A DNA stretch of 12,639 nt from NCBI GenBank assembly GCA_947176655.1, contig CAMWRK010000039.1:1-12639 (forward strand), written 5' to 3'. Shown here in pieces: positions 1 through 6,617 of this stretch. The notes under the pieces are model-generated. The model was not told where the DNA came from, ran no database searches, and was given only the letters and a program-made list of their open reading frames with translations. Within the stretch, counting starts at the first letter, position 1, and every line of letters begins with the position of its first letter. Source of the stretch: an uncultured Prevotellaceae bacterium. GTDB lineage: Bacteria; Bacteroidota; Bacteroidia; Bacteroidales; Bacteroidaceae. Both the position numbers and the translations under genes were made by a program.

Positions 1-994
1 CGGTCATTTCTCCGGTCTCCTGATTGCTGACAGGACCTGCATACTTGTATGGGCAATATATGAAGCCCTCGTTGCACCAGAGCCCCCAGCTGTTGACGAT
101 AATCCAGGCGCCCTTCTCGTCCTTGTCCTCCTCGCCGGCAATGCCGTTGCCGTCCAGGTCGAACTCGATACGGTCGTCCCATCCCACCATGGTTACGGCG
201 TGGTCTACCTGAGTACCCCAGCGGTACACGAATTTCTTGCCCGCCACTCCGGCTGCCACGTTGGCATCCGTCTTGGGGATGTCGCGCCACGTACCAGCCG
301 AGGCTACACCCAGACCTATCAGACCGCCAGCCTTGAAGTCGGTATCGCCGGCATGGTTATACAGCCATGCCTTGGCAGCCAGACGCCCTTCCTTGGTATC
401 CACCGTCAGAGGGTTGGACGTGGGGCGCAGCATACGGTTCGACACGGCATTCATCCACTTGTCATATCCCGTCATCCATCCGAAATAGTCATTAGTCTCT
501 TCCTGATAGCCGAACAGGTCGCTGTATGTGCGTCCGCCATAGGTCGTCACGTTGGGAACGCCGATAAACTCCACAAACTGATCCTTGCCGTCGTTGCCGT
601 TGGTAAAGAGCCAAACGAAATGCGACGGATACTGATTGTCCGGATTGCTGGCACTGAGGTCGCGCAGGGCGTTTATCTCATGTGTGAACATATATCCGAT
701 ACGGCTGGCACTGCCGCAGGAGCCGCCCGACTGATTGAACACCGGCGGAAAGTACTTGGTATCGGCATTGTTCCAGTATGCGGGCAACTCACTGGCAGCC
801 ACCTTGCGCATTGCCTGTCTGCTTTCAGACTCGCCCTGCATGCTTACGTACTTCATCAGGCGAGGCTCCGGAGAATATGCTTTCTGCGGATCTACGTAAT
901 CCCGATACTTCTCTCTGTTGACAGGAACGTCCTGTGCGTATGAGCTTGCGACTATTGCGCATCCGGCCCACAAACATAGAGCAATTCTCTTCAT
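1..994 (-). CDS. Secreted papain-like (C1 family) cysteine peptidase, C-terminus cut by window edge
   Basis: Reading from the ATG at 994-992, the frame stays open for 331 codons to the window edge, so the 3' end is missing. Residues 1-20 form a Sec signal peptide (basic MKR, hydrophobic core, SSYA|QD cleavage), so the protein is exported. Papain-family landmarks appear in order: FNQSGGSCGSAS at about 86-97 with nucleophile Cys93 and an upstream Gln88 for the oxyanion hole, VDHAVTMVGWDD with catalytic His265, and WIIVNSWG with catalytic Asn301. Residues 279-290 (DLDGNGIAGEED) form an EF-hand-like calcium loop between His and Asn, unusual for simple papains. The Gln-to-Cys spacing is one residue shorter than in papain. 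It is transcribed divergently from queA, and a good -7 element lies 44-51 bases upstream. The likely role is extracellular or periplasmic proteolysis; the substrate is unknown. The fold call is firm, while the family could also be described as C1-like. Confidence 0.87.
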   Translation of the reverse strand, partial: MKRIALCLWAGCAIVASSYAQDVPVNREKYRDYVDPQKAYSPEPRLMKYVSMQGESESRQAMRKVAASELPAYWNNADTKYFPPVFNQSGGSCGSASRIGYMFTHEINALRDLSASNPDNQYPSHFVWLFTNGNDGKDQFVEFIGVPNVTTYGGRTYSDLFGYQEETNDYFGWMTGYDKWMNAVSNRMLRPTSNPLTVDTKEGRLAAKAWLYNHAGDTDFKAGGLIGLGVASAGTWRDIPKTDANVAAGVAGKKFVYRWGTQVDHAVTMVGWDDRIEFDLDGNGIAGEEDKDEKGAWIIVNSWGLWCNEGFIYCPYKYAGPVSNQETGEMT

Positions 995-1037
995 AACGAT
1001 TAATTGTTTTAGGTTAGTTTTGATATGTCTTTGCACA

Positions 1038-1045
1038 CAAATTTA
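1038..1045 (-). promoter_or_regulatory. Bacteroides-type -7 promoter element for the cysteine peptidase gene
   Basis: Read on the minus strand, the site is TAAATTTG, an exact match to the Bacteroidales sigma-factor -7 consensus TAnnTTTG. It lies 43 bases before the peptidase ATG, giving an expected leader of about 35 bases. A TTG-containing stretch about 24 bases further upstream could be the -33 element, but its spacing is a little long. The match is seen in sequence; promoter function is inferred. Confidence 0.5.
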
Positions 1046-1184
1046 CATCTTTATATAGATACTTTCCTGCAATAAACAGTATTTAACACCTATGCCGGAT
1101 AGTTCGTCCGCAAATATCAAGGCTTTTCCCGACAAGCACAATGGTTTTTAGGTCACTGTTGCCTCTTTTCTCAACCAAAAACAG

Positions 1185-1193
1185 TAATTTTGC
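1185..1193 (+). promoter_or_regulatory. Bacteroides-type -7 promoter element for queA
   Basis: TAATTTTGC matches TAnnTTTG(Y) exactly and sits 16 bases before the ATG at 1210. A TTG at 1159-1161 is a possible -33 element, with slightly long spacing. Transcription would begin near 1200, leaving a very short leader. This argues that the in-frame upstream ATG at 1141 is not the real start. The match is seen; function is inferred. Confidence 0.5.
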
Positions 1194-1209
1194 ACATAAA
1201 ACGACAGAG

Positions 1210-2436
1210 ATGGAGCCTAAGCATATACACATCACAGAATATAACTACGCGCTGCCCGAGGAAAGGATAGCCAAGTTTCCCCTTTCCCGGCGCGACACCA
1301 GCAAATTGTTGGTGTACAGACATGGCCGCATAAGCGAAGACATTTTCAGCAATCTGCCGGAGTATCTGCCCGGCGGGGCACTGATGGTCTTCAACAACAC
1401 GCGTGTGGTGAGAGCCAGGCTGCATTTCCGCAAGGCCGCAACTGCCGCAGGCTGTACTCCGGGAGCCCTGATAGAGATATTCATCCTTGAACCGGCTGTC
1501 CCGGCGGAATATCAGGAAAACTTCCTCTGCCGTGGCCGCTGTTCGTGGTACTGTCTCGTGGGCAACCTCAAGAAATGGAAAGCCGGCGCACTGCAGCAAT
1601 GTATCAGCATAGGCGGCGAAAACGTGACGCTATCAGCCTCCAAGGGCGAACCGCACGGTACGGGATACCGGATAGACTTCACCTGGGACAGTGGACACAC
1701 ATGGGCAGAGATTCTCGAAGCGACAGGCGAACTGCCCATCCCCCCGTATCTGAACCGCAAGACCGAGGAAAGCGACCTGACATCCTACCAGACCGTATAT
1801 TCCAAAATAAAAGGCAGCGTCGCCGCCCCGACTGCCGGGCTGCACTTCACGCCGGAGGTCCTGGAGGCACTGGACATACACGGCGTGGAGCGCGACGAGG
1901 TGACACTGCATGTCGGTGCCGGTACATTCAAGCCCGTCAAGAGCGAGGAGATAGGCGGACACACCATGCACACAGAACACATTGCCGTGCACCGGCGTAC
2001 CATAGAACGGCTCATTGCACACGAAGGAGCCGCCATTGCCGTGGGTACCACCAGTGTGCGCACACTGGAGAGCCTCTATTACATGGGGCTGCTGGCCATG
2101 CAGGGCATGGAAGACCTGCACGTGGAACAGTGGATGCCCTACTCGGAAGACACGGACAACGGCATCGACACATGCCGTACGCTCCAAGCTCTGCTCACAT
2201 ACATGGACGAGCGCAACATGGACGTGCTCCATTCTTCCACCAGAATCATCATTGCGCCAGGCTACAGATTTCACATTGTCAGGATGATGGTCACAAATTT
2301 TCATCAGCCGCAAAGCACCCTTCTGCTTCTCGTCAGCGCCTTTGTCAACGGAAACTGGCGCAGCATCTACGACTACGCCTTGTCACACGGTTTCCGTTTC
2401 CTGTCCTACGGAGACAGCAGCATACTCATTCCATAA
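1210..2436 (+). CDS. queA: S-adenosylmethionine:tRNA ribosyltransferase-isomerase QueA (long form)
   Basis: QueA transfers and isomerises the ribose of SAM onto 7-aminomethyl-7-deazaguanine in tRNA, giving epoxyqueuosine at wobble position 34; it is cytoplasmic. The 408-residue product carries the family signatures: PEERIAKFPLSRRDTSKLL (about 16-34), the FNNTRVVRARL strand (61-71), GSVAAPTAGLHF (202-213), VTLHVGAGTFKPV (231-243), AVGTTSVRTLES (277-288), VTNFHQPQSTLLLLVSAF (361-378) and RFLSYGDSSIL (396-406). Usual QueA is about 340-350 residues. The extra length lies mainly in an insertion at about 290-342, between the TTSVRTLES and APGYRF motifs, with a smaller one near 76-105. I chose the start at 1210 because homology begins there and a promoter-like element lies between it and the in-frame ATG at 1141. 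It is followed after 21 bases by the NUDIX remnant, then the kinase and metY, a probable transcription unit. Confidence 0.93.
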   Translation: MEPKHIHITEYNYALPEERIAKFPLSRRDTSKLLVYRHGRISEDIFSNLPEYLPGGALMVFNNTRVVRARLHFRKAATAAGCTPGALIEIFILEPAVPAEYQENFLCRGRCSWYCLVGNLKKWKAGALQQCISIGGENVTLSASKGEPHGTGYRIDFTWDSGHTWAEILEATGELPIPPYLNRKTEESDLTSYQTVYSKIKGSVAAPTAGLHFTPEVLEALDIHGVERDEVTLHVGAGTFKPVKSEEIGGHTMHTEHIAVHRRTIERLIAHEGAAIAVGTTSVRTLESLYYMGLLAMQGMEDLHVEQWMPYSEDTDNGIDTCRTLQALLTYMDERNMDVLHSSTRIIIAPGYRFHIVRMMVTNFHQPQSTLLLLVSAFVNGNWRSIYDYALSHGFRFLSYGDSSILIP

Positions 2437-2457
2437 AGACTGAACAATAACATCAAT

Positions 2458-2637
2458 ATGACCATACTGCAATACGACATGCACGGGATGTTGCCCATTG
2501 TAGACGAAGCAGGCAACACCGTAGGTGCGGCAACGCACGGCTGACGTTTCTGTAGCATCAGCGAGATACGTGAGACCATAGGACAAGGCATATTCACACC
2601 GAACTTCGTGCAGGAGTTCCCGAAACTTTTTACTTAA
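2458..2637 (+). pseudogene. NUDIX hydrolase remnant with large internal deletion
   Basis: From ATG 2458 one frame encodes 28 residues, including MLPIVDEAGNTVGAATHG, then TGA (2542-2544). The same frame continues with RFCSISEIRETIGQGIFTPNF and QEFPKLFT before TAA (2635-2637). The first part matches the N-terminus ('FPLVDEqGnviGsATRgECH') and the second the C-terminus ('grFWSleEIreniGkGiFTPNFeqEF') of the isopentenyl-diphosphate-isomerase-like NUDIX hydrolases common in Bacteroidales, as I recall them. The whole middle is gone, including the Nudix box. Family members are roughly 165-180 residues, so about 110-120 codons are missing. The two ends remain in frame, with TGA at the junction and Cys where Trp is usual (RFWS to RFCS). 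It lies 21 bases after queA and 6 before the kinase, exactly where an intact operon gene would sit. No function is expected. Assignment rests on recalled family motifs, not a search. Confidence 0.7.
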
Positions 2638-2643
2638 ACACAC

Positions 2644-3468
2644 ATGAAAAAGAAACTCGACATAGTGTTCCTCATAGCCGGCAGCGAGCCTCTGGGCAGT
2701 GCAGGAATACAGGCCGACATCAAGGCCATAACGGCCTGCGGCGGATATGCGGCAGGCGCGCTCACAGCCATAGTGGACGAAGACACGCGCCACGTCAAGA
2801 GCATACACCATCTGCCGGTAGAACTCATCGTTTCGCAGACAGAATCATTCCTCGGCGATGTCGGGGCGCAGTGTGTCAAGACCGGCGTGCTGCCATCCAA
2901 GGCAATAATAGAAGGCGTGGCTGCAAAACTGAGCGAATATCCGGACGTGCCCAAGGTCATAGATCCTGTCATTGTGGACAGCAACGGCGTGAAACTCGTT
3001 GCCGACGATGCCATACAGGCATACAGGGAACTATTGTTCCCGCAAGCCACTCTAATAACTCCCAACCGCAGGGAGGCGGAAACCCTTCTGGGCCATCCTC
3101 TCGGAAACATAGAGGAGGACATCAGGACACTGTCCGCCGGAGCTTGCTCCGTGGTGATAAAGAGTGTGGAACGCGGCTCCGACCGGCTTGCCGACTATTT
3201 CTACGACATAACCACGGACAACGTACGTGAATACCTCAAGGAGCGCATACCCACAAACAACGTCAACGGCACCGGCGACTCGTTCGCCTCGTCCATTGCC
3301 ACATACATTGCCAAGGGTTATCCGCTGCAGGAGGCCGTGAACCGCGGTGAAGAATTTATACAGAGGGCAATATCTCTCGGGGCGGAATATGTGTTCGGTT
3401 CCGGCTACGGTCCGGTGCATCCATGCTTTATGGAAGACAAGGACAAGCATGAAAGGATATACAACTAA
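2644..3468 (+). CDS. ThiD/PdxK-type kinase (hydroxymethylpyrimidine or pyridoxal kinase family)
   Basis: This 274-residue cytoplasmic ribokinase-fold protein fits the Phos_pyr_kin family, which phosphorylates hydroxymethylpyrimidine and its phosphate (ThiD) or pyridoxal/pyridoxine (PdxK/PdxY). Family features are IAGSEPLGSAGIQADIKAI (11-29), IDPVIVDSNG (106-115), LITPNRREAETLLG (137-150) and the anion-hole motif NGTGDSFASS (208-217) with catalytic Asp212. Several motifs differ from standard ThiD. GSDSSGGAG is GSEPLGSAG, the KGGH motif is replaced around Lys173 (IKSVERGSD), and the usual Cys of GTGC is Asp, as in pyridoxal kinases and ribokinases. The substrate is therefore uncertain: automatic annotation would probably say ThiD, but vitamin B6 salvage is equally plausible, and the next gene is a PLP enzyme. 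Its ATG is 6 bases after the NUDIX remnant and its stop 16 bases before metY. No thi-box RNA is visible upstream. Confidence 0.8.
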   Translation: MKKKLDIVFLIAGSEPLGSAGIQADIKAITACGGYAAGALTAIVDEDTRHVKSIHHLPVELIVSQTESFLGDVGAQCVKTGVLPSKAIIEGVAAKLSEYPDVPKVIDPVIVDSNGVKLVADDAIQAYRELLFPQATLITPNRREAETLLGHPLGNIEEDIRTLSAGACSVVIKSVERGSDRLADYFYDITTDNVREYLKERIPTNNVNGTGDSFASSIATYIAKGYPLQEAVNRGEEFIQRAISLGAEYVFGSGYGPVHPCFMEDKDKHERIYN

Positions 3469-3484
3469 ACAGAAAACATTATAC

Positions 3485-4762
3485 ATGAAAAAGAACATCG
3501 AGACACTTTGCATCCACGGCGGATGGAGAGCAGGAAAGGGCGAACCTCAGCAGCTGCCCATCTACCAGAGCACGACATTCCGCTACGAGACCAGCGACCA
3601 GATGGCACGCCTCTTCGATCTGGAGGAAAGCGGATATTTCTACACACGTCTGGCCAACCCCACCAACGATGCCGTAGCACGCAAGATAGCGGCTTTGGAG
3701 GGTGGTGTTGGTGCTGTACTCACGTCATCCGGACAGACAGCCAGCTTCTTTGCCATCATCAACATCTGCCAGGCAGGCGACCACTTCATCACATCCAACA
3801 ACATCTACGGAGGCACATTCAACCTCTTCGGCGTCACCCTTAAGAAGATGGGTATCGAATGTACGTTCGTAGACTCGGACTGGGACGACGAGCGCATCGA
3901 GGCAGAGTTCCTCCCCAACACGAAGTGTTTCTTCGGCGAGACCATCAGCAACCCTGGCGGACGCATATTCGACATTGAACGTTTTGCCGACATGGCTCAC
4001 CGCCACGGTGTCCCCCTTATCGTGGACAATACCTTCGCCACACCTGTCAACTGCCGTCCCTTCGAATGGGGAGCCGACATCGTGACACACTCCACGACAA
4101 AATACATGGACGGACACGCCTGCCAGGTGGGAGGGTGCGTAGTGGACAGCGGCAACTTCGACTGGGAGGCGCAGCACGACCGCTTCACATGCCTGACAGA
4201 GCCGGACGAGAGCTACCACGGACTTACCTACACCACGGCTTTCGGCAAGATGGCCTACACGACAAAACTCGTGGTACAGCTCATGCGAGACCTCGGCAGC
4301 ATTCCCGCCCCGCAGAATTCCTTCCTGCTGAACATCGGTCTGGAGACTCTTGCGCTGCGCATGCGCCAGCACTGTGCCAATGCCACCAAGGTGGCCGAAT
4401 GGCTCAGCAACAACGACAAGGTGGGATGGGTGAGCTATGCGGCACTGCCGTCGGACAAGGATCACGCCCTGGCCTGCAAATACCTCCCGGACGGCACCAG
4501 CGGCGTCATAGCCTTCGGCCTGAAGGGCAGCCGCGAGGAGGCAATACGCTTCATGGACAATCTGGACTTTATCTCCATAGTAACACACGTGGCTGATGCC
4601 AGAACCTGTGTGCTGCACCCTGCGAGCCACACGCACCGCCAGCTCACAGACGAGCAACTGAAGGATGCCGGCATATCTCCCGACATGATACGCCTTTCCG
4701 TGGGCATAGAGAACGTGGACGACATCATTGCCGACCTGCAGCAGGCCATGGACAAGATGTAA
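3485..4762 (+). CDS. metY: O-acetylhomoserine sulfhydrylase (aminocarboxypropyltransferase)
   Basis: This PLP-dependent enzyme of the Cys/Met-metabolism family (fold type I) makes homocysteine from O-acetylhomoserine and sulfide, or methionine from methanethiol; it is cytoplasmic. The 425-residue length is typical of MetY and longer than most cystathionine gamma-synthases. Visible landmarks are CIHGGWRAG (9-17), PIYQSTTF (25-32), YTRLANPTNDAV (53-64, Tyr and Arg contacting the phosphate of the neighbouring subunit), SSGQTA (81-86), VDNTFATP with Asp181 holding the PLP ring nitrogen, THSTTKYMDGH with Schiff-base Lys206, and FDWEAQHDRF and SDKDHALACKYLP, which are MetY-like. The start at 3485 is chosen because homology begins at once; in-frame ATGs further upstream overlap the kinase gene. 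It follows the kinase by 16 bases and ends the plus-strand unit before the hairpin at 4820-4860. Methionine gamma-lyase or a cysteine synthase-like role is a less likely alternative. Confidence 0.92.
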   Translation: MKKNIETLCIHGGWRAGKGEPQQLPIYQSTTFRYETSDQMARLFDLEESGYFYTRLANPTNDAVARKIAALEGGVGAVLTSSGQTASFFAIINICQAGDHFITSNNIYGGTFNLFGVTLKKMGIECTFVDSDWDDERIEAEFLPNTKCFFGETISNPGGRIFDIERFADMAHRHGVPLIVDNTFATPVNCRPFEWGADIVTHSTTKYMDGHACQVGGCVVDSGNFDWEAQHDRFTCLTEPDESYHGLTYTTAFGKMAYTTKLVVQLMRDLGSIPAPQNSFLLNIGLETLALRMRQHCANATKVAEWLSNNDKVGWVSYAALPSDKDHALACKYLPDGTSGVIAFGLKGSREEAIRFMDNLDFISIVTHVADARTCVLHPASHTHRQLTDEQLKDAGISPDMIRLSVGIENVDDIIADLQQAMDKM

Positions 4763-4819
4763 CGACAGCCACACCCCGCCAACCACCATCGCACGGAGAC
4801 GGAATACATACACACAGCA

Positions 4820-4860
4820 GATGCCCCTTGCAGAGCCATGCACGCTATGCAAGGGGCATC
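4820..4860. terminator. Perfect 13-bp inverted repeat between convergent genes, likely bidirectional terminator
   Basis: The arms GATGCCCCTTGCA (4820-4832) and TGCAAGGGGCATC (4848-4860) are exact reverse complements around a 15-base loop. The element lies 57 bases after the metY stop and 23 bases beyond the GH20 stop on the other strand, where both transcripts must end. Neither side has a clear T-run, so strict intrinsic termination is uncertain. The stem is seen; the role is inferred. Confidence 0.7.
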
Positions 4861-4883
4861 ATCATTCATGCTATAAGGCAGCC

Positions 4884-6599
4884 CTACCTTACAACCACCT
4901 CATCAAGGAAGAGCCATCCGCCACGCGCGCCGCGGCGTGCCGTGACATGAACATAGCGGCAGGGCACGCCGGCATCGAAGGAGGCCGTGAATGTCTGTAC
5001 CGCAAACGGCGTATCGGTCATGGAGACGGGCATAACCACCGTGCGTGAGGCCAGACTGCGCCCAATCTCACCCTCGCCGGCAGGCACAGCATCGTCGTCG
5101 AGAAGCGATACCGTCACATCGGCAGGCAGGTATATCTCGGGACCCAGTATCTGGATGAAAGCCAGCTCCACAGTCGACACGGTATCTGCGGCACCGAGAT
5201 CCGCCACTATGTCCAAATCCCGGATAAAGCCCTGCCAGCGGCGGTCGTTGTTGTTCCACGTGCCGCACACACCGTCAGTCAGCGTGCTGTCGCCGCCGGC
5301 ACAGTAATAACTGTTGTACGGACTGCGGTATGTCACTGCGGCACCTCTTGCCTTGTGTCCCACAGTGTCCAAAGCCTCGCGACGCTGGCCGAACTCGTTC
5401 TTCAGGTCGAAGGCATTTATTCCGGCACGGCGCATGCTGTCTGCCACCTCCTCGGCTCTGCGGCGGAACGCCTCATACGGACGTGTGCGCCCCATACCTC
5501 GCTCGGCAATGGCCAAAGCACGCGGCCACAACTGATATTCCAGCAATTCCGGCGATGGCACATACTCCGTAAAGAGACATGCCTGGATTCCAAGCAGACG
5601 CCCGCAGGAAACACTGTCGGCATGCAAGGCACTGTCCAGAGGCATTTCATATATGTGCGACAAGGGACGGTATCCGCCCATAGCCTCGGGCTGCTCCGCA
5701 GGACTGTCCTGATAGCTGTCAAGATAGCACCAGTTGGACGGACACATCACAACATCGTGCCCCAGGCGTATGGCCTTGGACGCTGCCTCGGGACTGCGCC
5801 ACACCATTATTATCTGCGCGCTGTCGCCAGGTTCGTCGGTCAAAGCCTCGTCCCACACAACCATGCGCCGCCCCAGACCTTCCACGATGCTCTGTATGCG
5901 ACGCATAGCCTCGGGCTGCAAACCGCCTTGTGTCGCCGATTCGTCTCCGCCGACATGTATGTACGGGCCGGGGAATATCTCCGCCACCTCGGCAAGCACC
6001 TCGGCCATGAACATATAGGTACTGTCCTTGGACATATCCATTTCCGCATGGTTGTATCCTAACCACGGATAGGCGGCCACGACCTCCTCGCTGTGTGCCG
6101 GGAACTCGATCTCGGGCACTATTGTGACACCGCGCTCCACGGCATACTCCACAAGCTCCCGCATCTGCCCTGCTGTATAGTAACCGCCGAATCCGCTTGT
6201 GCTGTCCGCGAAAGCCGGGGCGAACCACTCCACTCCTTCCGTTCCCTCCGTGGCACGCAGACGCGAAGCCCACCACTCTTTCCATGTCCCGGCGGTGCGC
6301 CATGCGCCCACATCCGTAAGGCGCGGGTACTTCTTTATTTCTATTCTCCAGCCGGCGGCATCGGTCAGATGCAGATGCAGGACGTTCAGTCCGTAGCGCC
6401 CCATCAGGTCTATCTGGCGTTTCAGCACATCCACCGGATAGAAATGACGGCTTACGTCTATCATCACGCCGCGCCACTCCAATGTACGGCCAGAGCAGTC
6501 TCCGGCCTCGCTGCCGTCACTGTTGCGGCACATCACTCCGCACGCACCGGCCAATATAGCGAGAACGCCAAACAACATCGCATTTATCTTCGTCTTCAT
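4884..6599 (-). CDS. GH20 beta-N-acetylhexosaminidase, exported, probable lipoprotein
   Basis: GH20 enzymes remove terminal beta-linked GlcNAc/GalNAc by substrate-assisted catalysis. The 571-residue protein starts with a signal segment ending LAILAGAC, which fits a lipobox at Cys20. The TIM barrel runs from about 40 to 370: LEWRGVMIDVSRHFYPVDVL, LHLHLTDAAGWRIEIKKYPRLT, TIVPEIEFPAHS (159-170), YIHVGGDES with the catalytic Asp219-Glu220 pair, VVWDEAL (247-253), HDVVMCPSNWCYLDSYQ and QACLFTEYVPSPE (339-351). Residues about 425-565 form a beta-rich C-terminal module (SPYNSYYCAGG, LTDGVCGTWNN, WQGF, DLGAADTV) like the F5/8 type C/CBM32-like module in Bacteroides GH20s. Two points are odd. The barrel begins about 20 residues after the lipobox, so the usual N-terminal GH20b domain is absent, and the common Trp of the NLWTEY motif is Phe343. 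It is last in the fucosidase operon, 18 bases after cutC. Confidence 0.92.
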   Translation of the reverse strand: MKTKINAMLFGVLAILAGACGVMCRNSDGSEAGDCSGRTLEWRGVMIDVSRHFYPVDVLKRQIDLMGRYGLNVLHLHLTDAAGWRIEIKKYPRLTDVGAWRTAGTWKEWWASRLRATEGTEGVEWFAPAFADSTSGFGGYYTAGQMRELVEYAVERGVTIVPEIEFPAHSEEVVAAYPWLGYNHAEMDMSKDSTYMFMAEVLAEVAEIFPGPYIHVGGDESATQGGLQPEAMRRIQSIVEGLGRRMVVWDEALTDEPGDSAQIIMVWRSPEAASKAIRLGHDVVMCPSNWCYLDSYQDSPAEQPEAMGGYRPLSHIYEMPLDSALHADSVSCGRLLGIQACLFTEYVPSPELLEYQLWPRALAIAERGMGRTRPYEAFRRRAEEVADSMRRAGINAFDLKNEFGQRREALDTVGHKARGAAVTYRSPYNSYYCAGGDSTLTDGVCGTWNNNDRRWQGFIRDLDIVADLGAADTVSTVELAFIQILGPEIYLPADVTVSLLDDDAVPAGEGEIGRSLASRTVVMPVSMTDTPFAVQTFTASFDAGVPCRYVHVTARRGARGGWLFLDEVVVR

Positions 6600-6617
6600 T
6601 CTGTTTATCCCTATATA

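Noticed and set aside
1141..1209. An upstream in-frame ATG extending queA by 23 residues
   Set aside because: The added residues show no family similarity, and a TAATTTTGC promoter-like element lies inside this stretch, so translation from 1141 is unlikely.
2458..2544. A tiny intact 28-residue gene
   Set aside because: The homology continues in the same frame beyond its stop, so it is better explained as the front of a broken NUDIX gene.
2542..2544. In-frame TGA read as selenocysteine
   Set aside because: The catalytic middle of the protein is missing at this exact point, no Sec hairpin is evident, and the family has no selenocysteine there.
2437..2643. A TPP riboswitch before the ThiD-like kinase
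   Set aside because: The stretch is filled by the NUDIX remnant and shows no thi-box core motifs.
3347..3484. In-frame upstream ATGs extending metY by 46 residues
   Set aside because: They overlap the kinase gene in another frame, and MetY homology begins at MKKNIETLCIHGG (3485).
3725..4852. A 375-codon minus-strand open frame opposite metY
   Set aside because: It is a shadow of the well-conserved MetY frame, has no motifs, and would run through the convergent hairpin.
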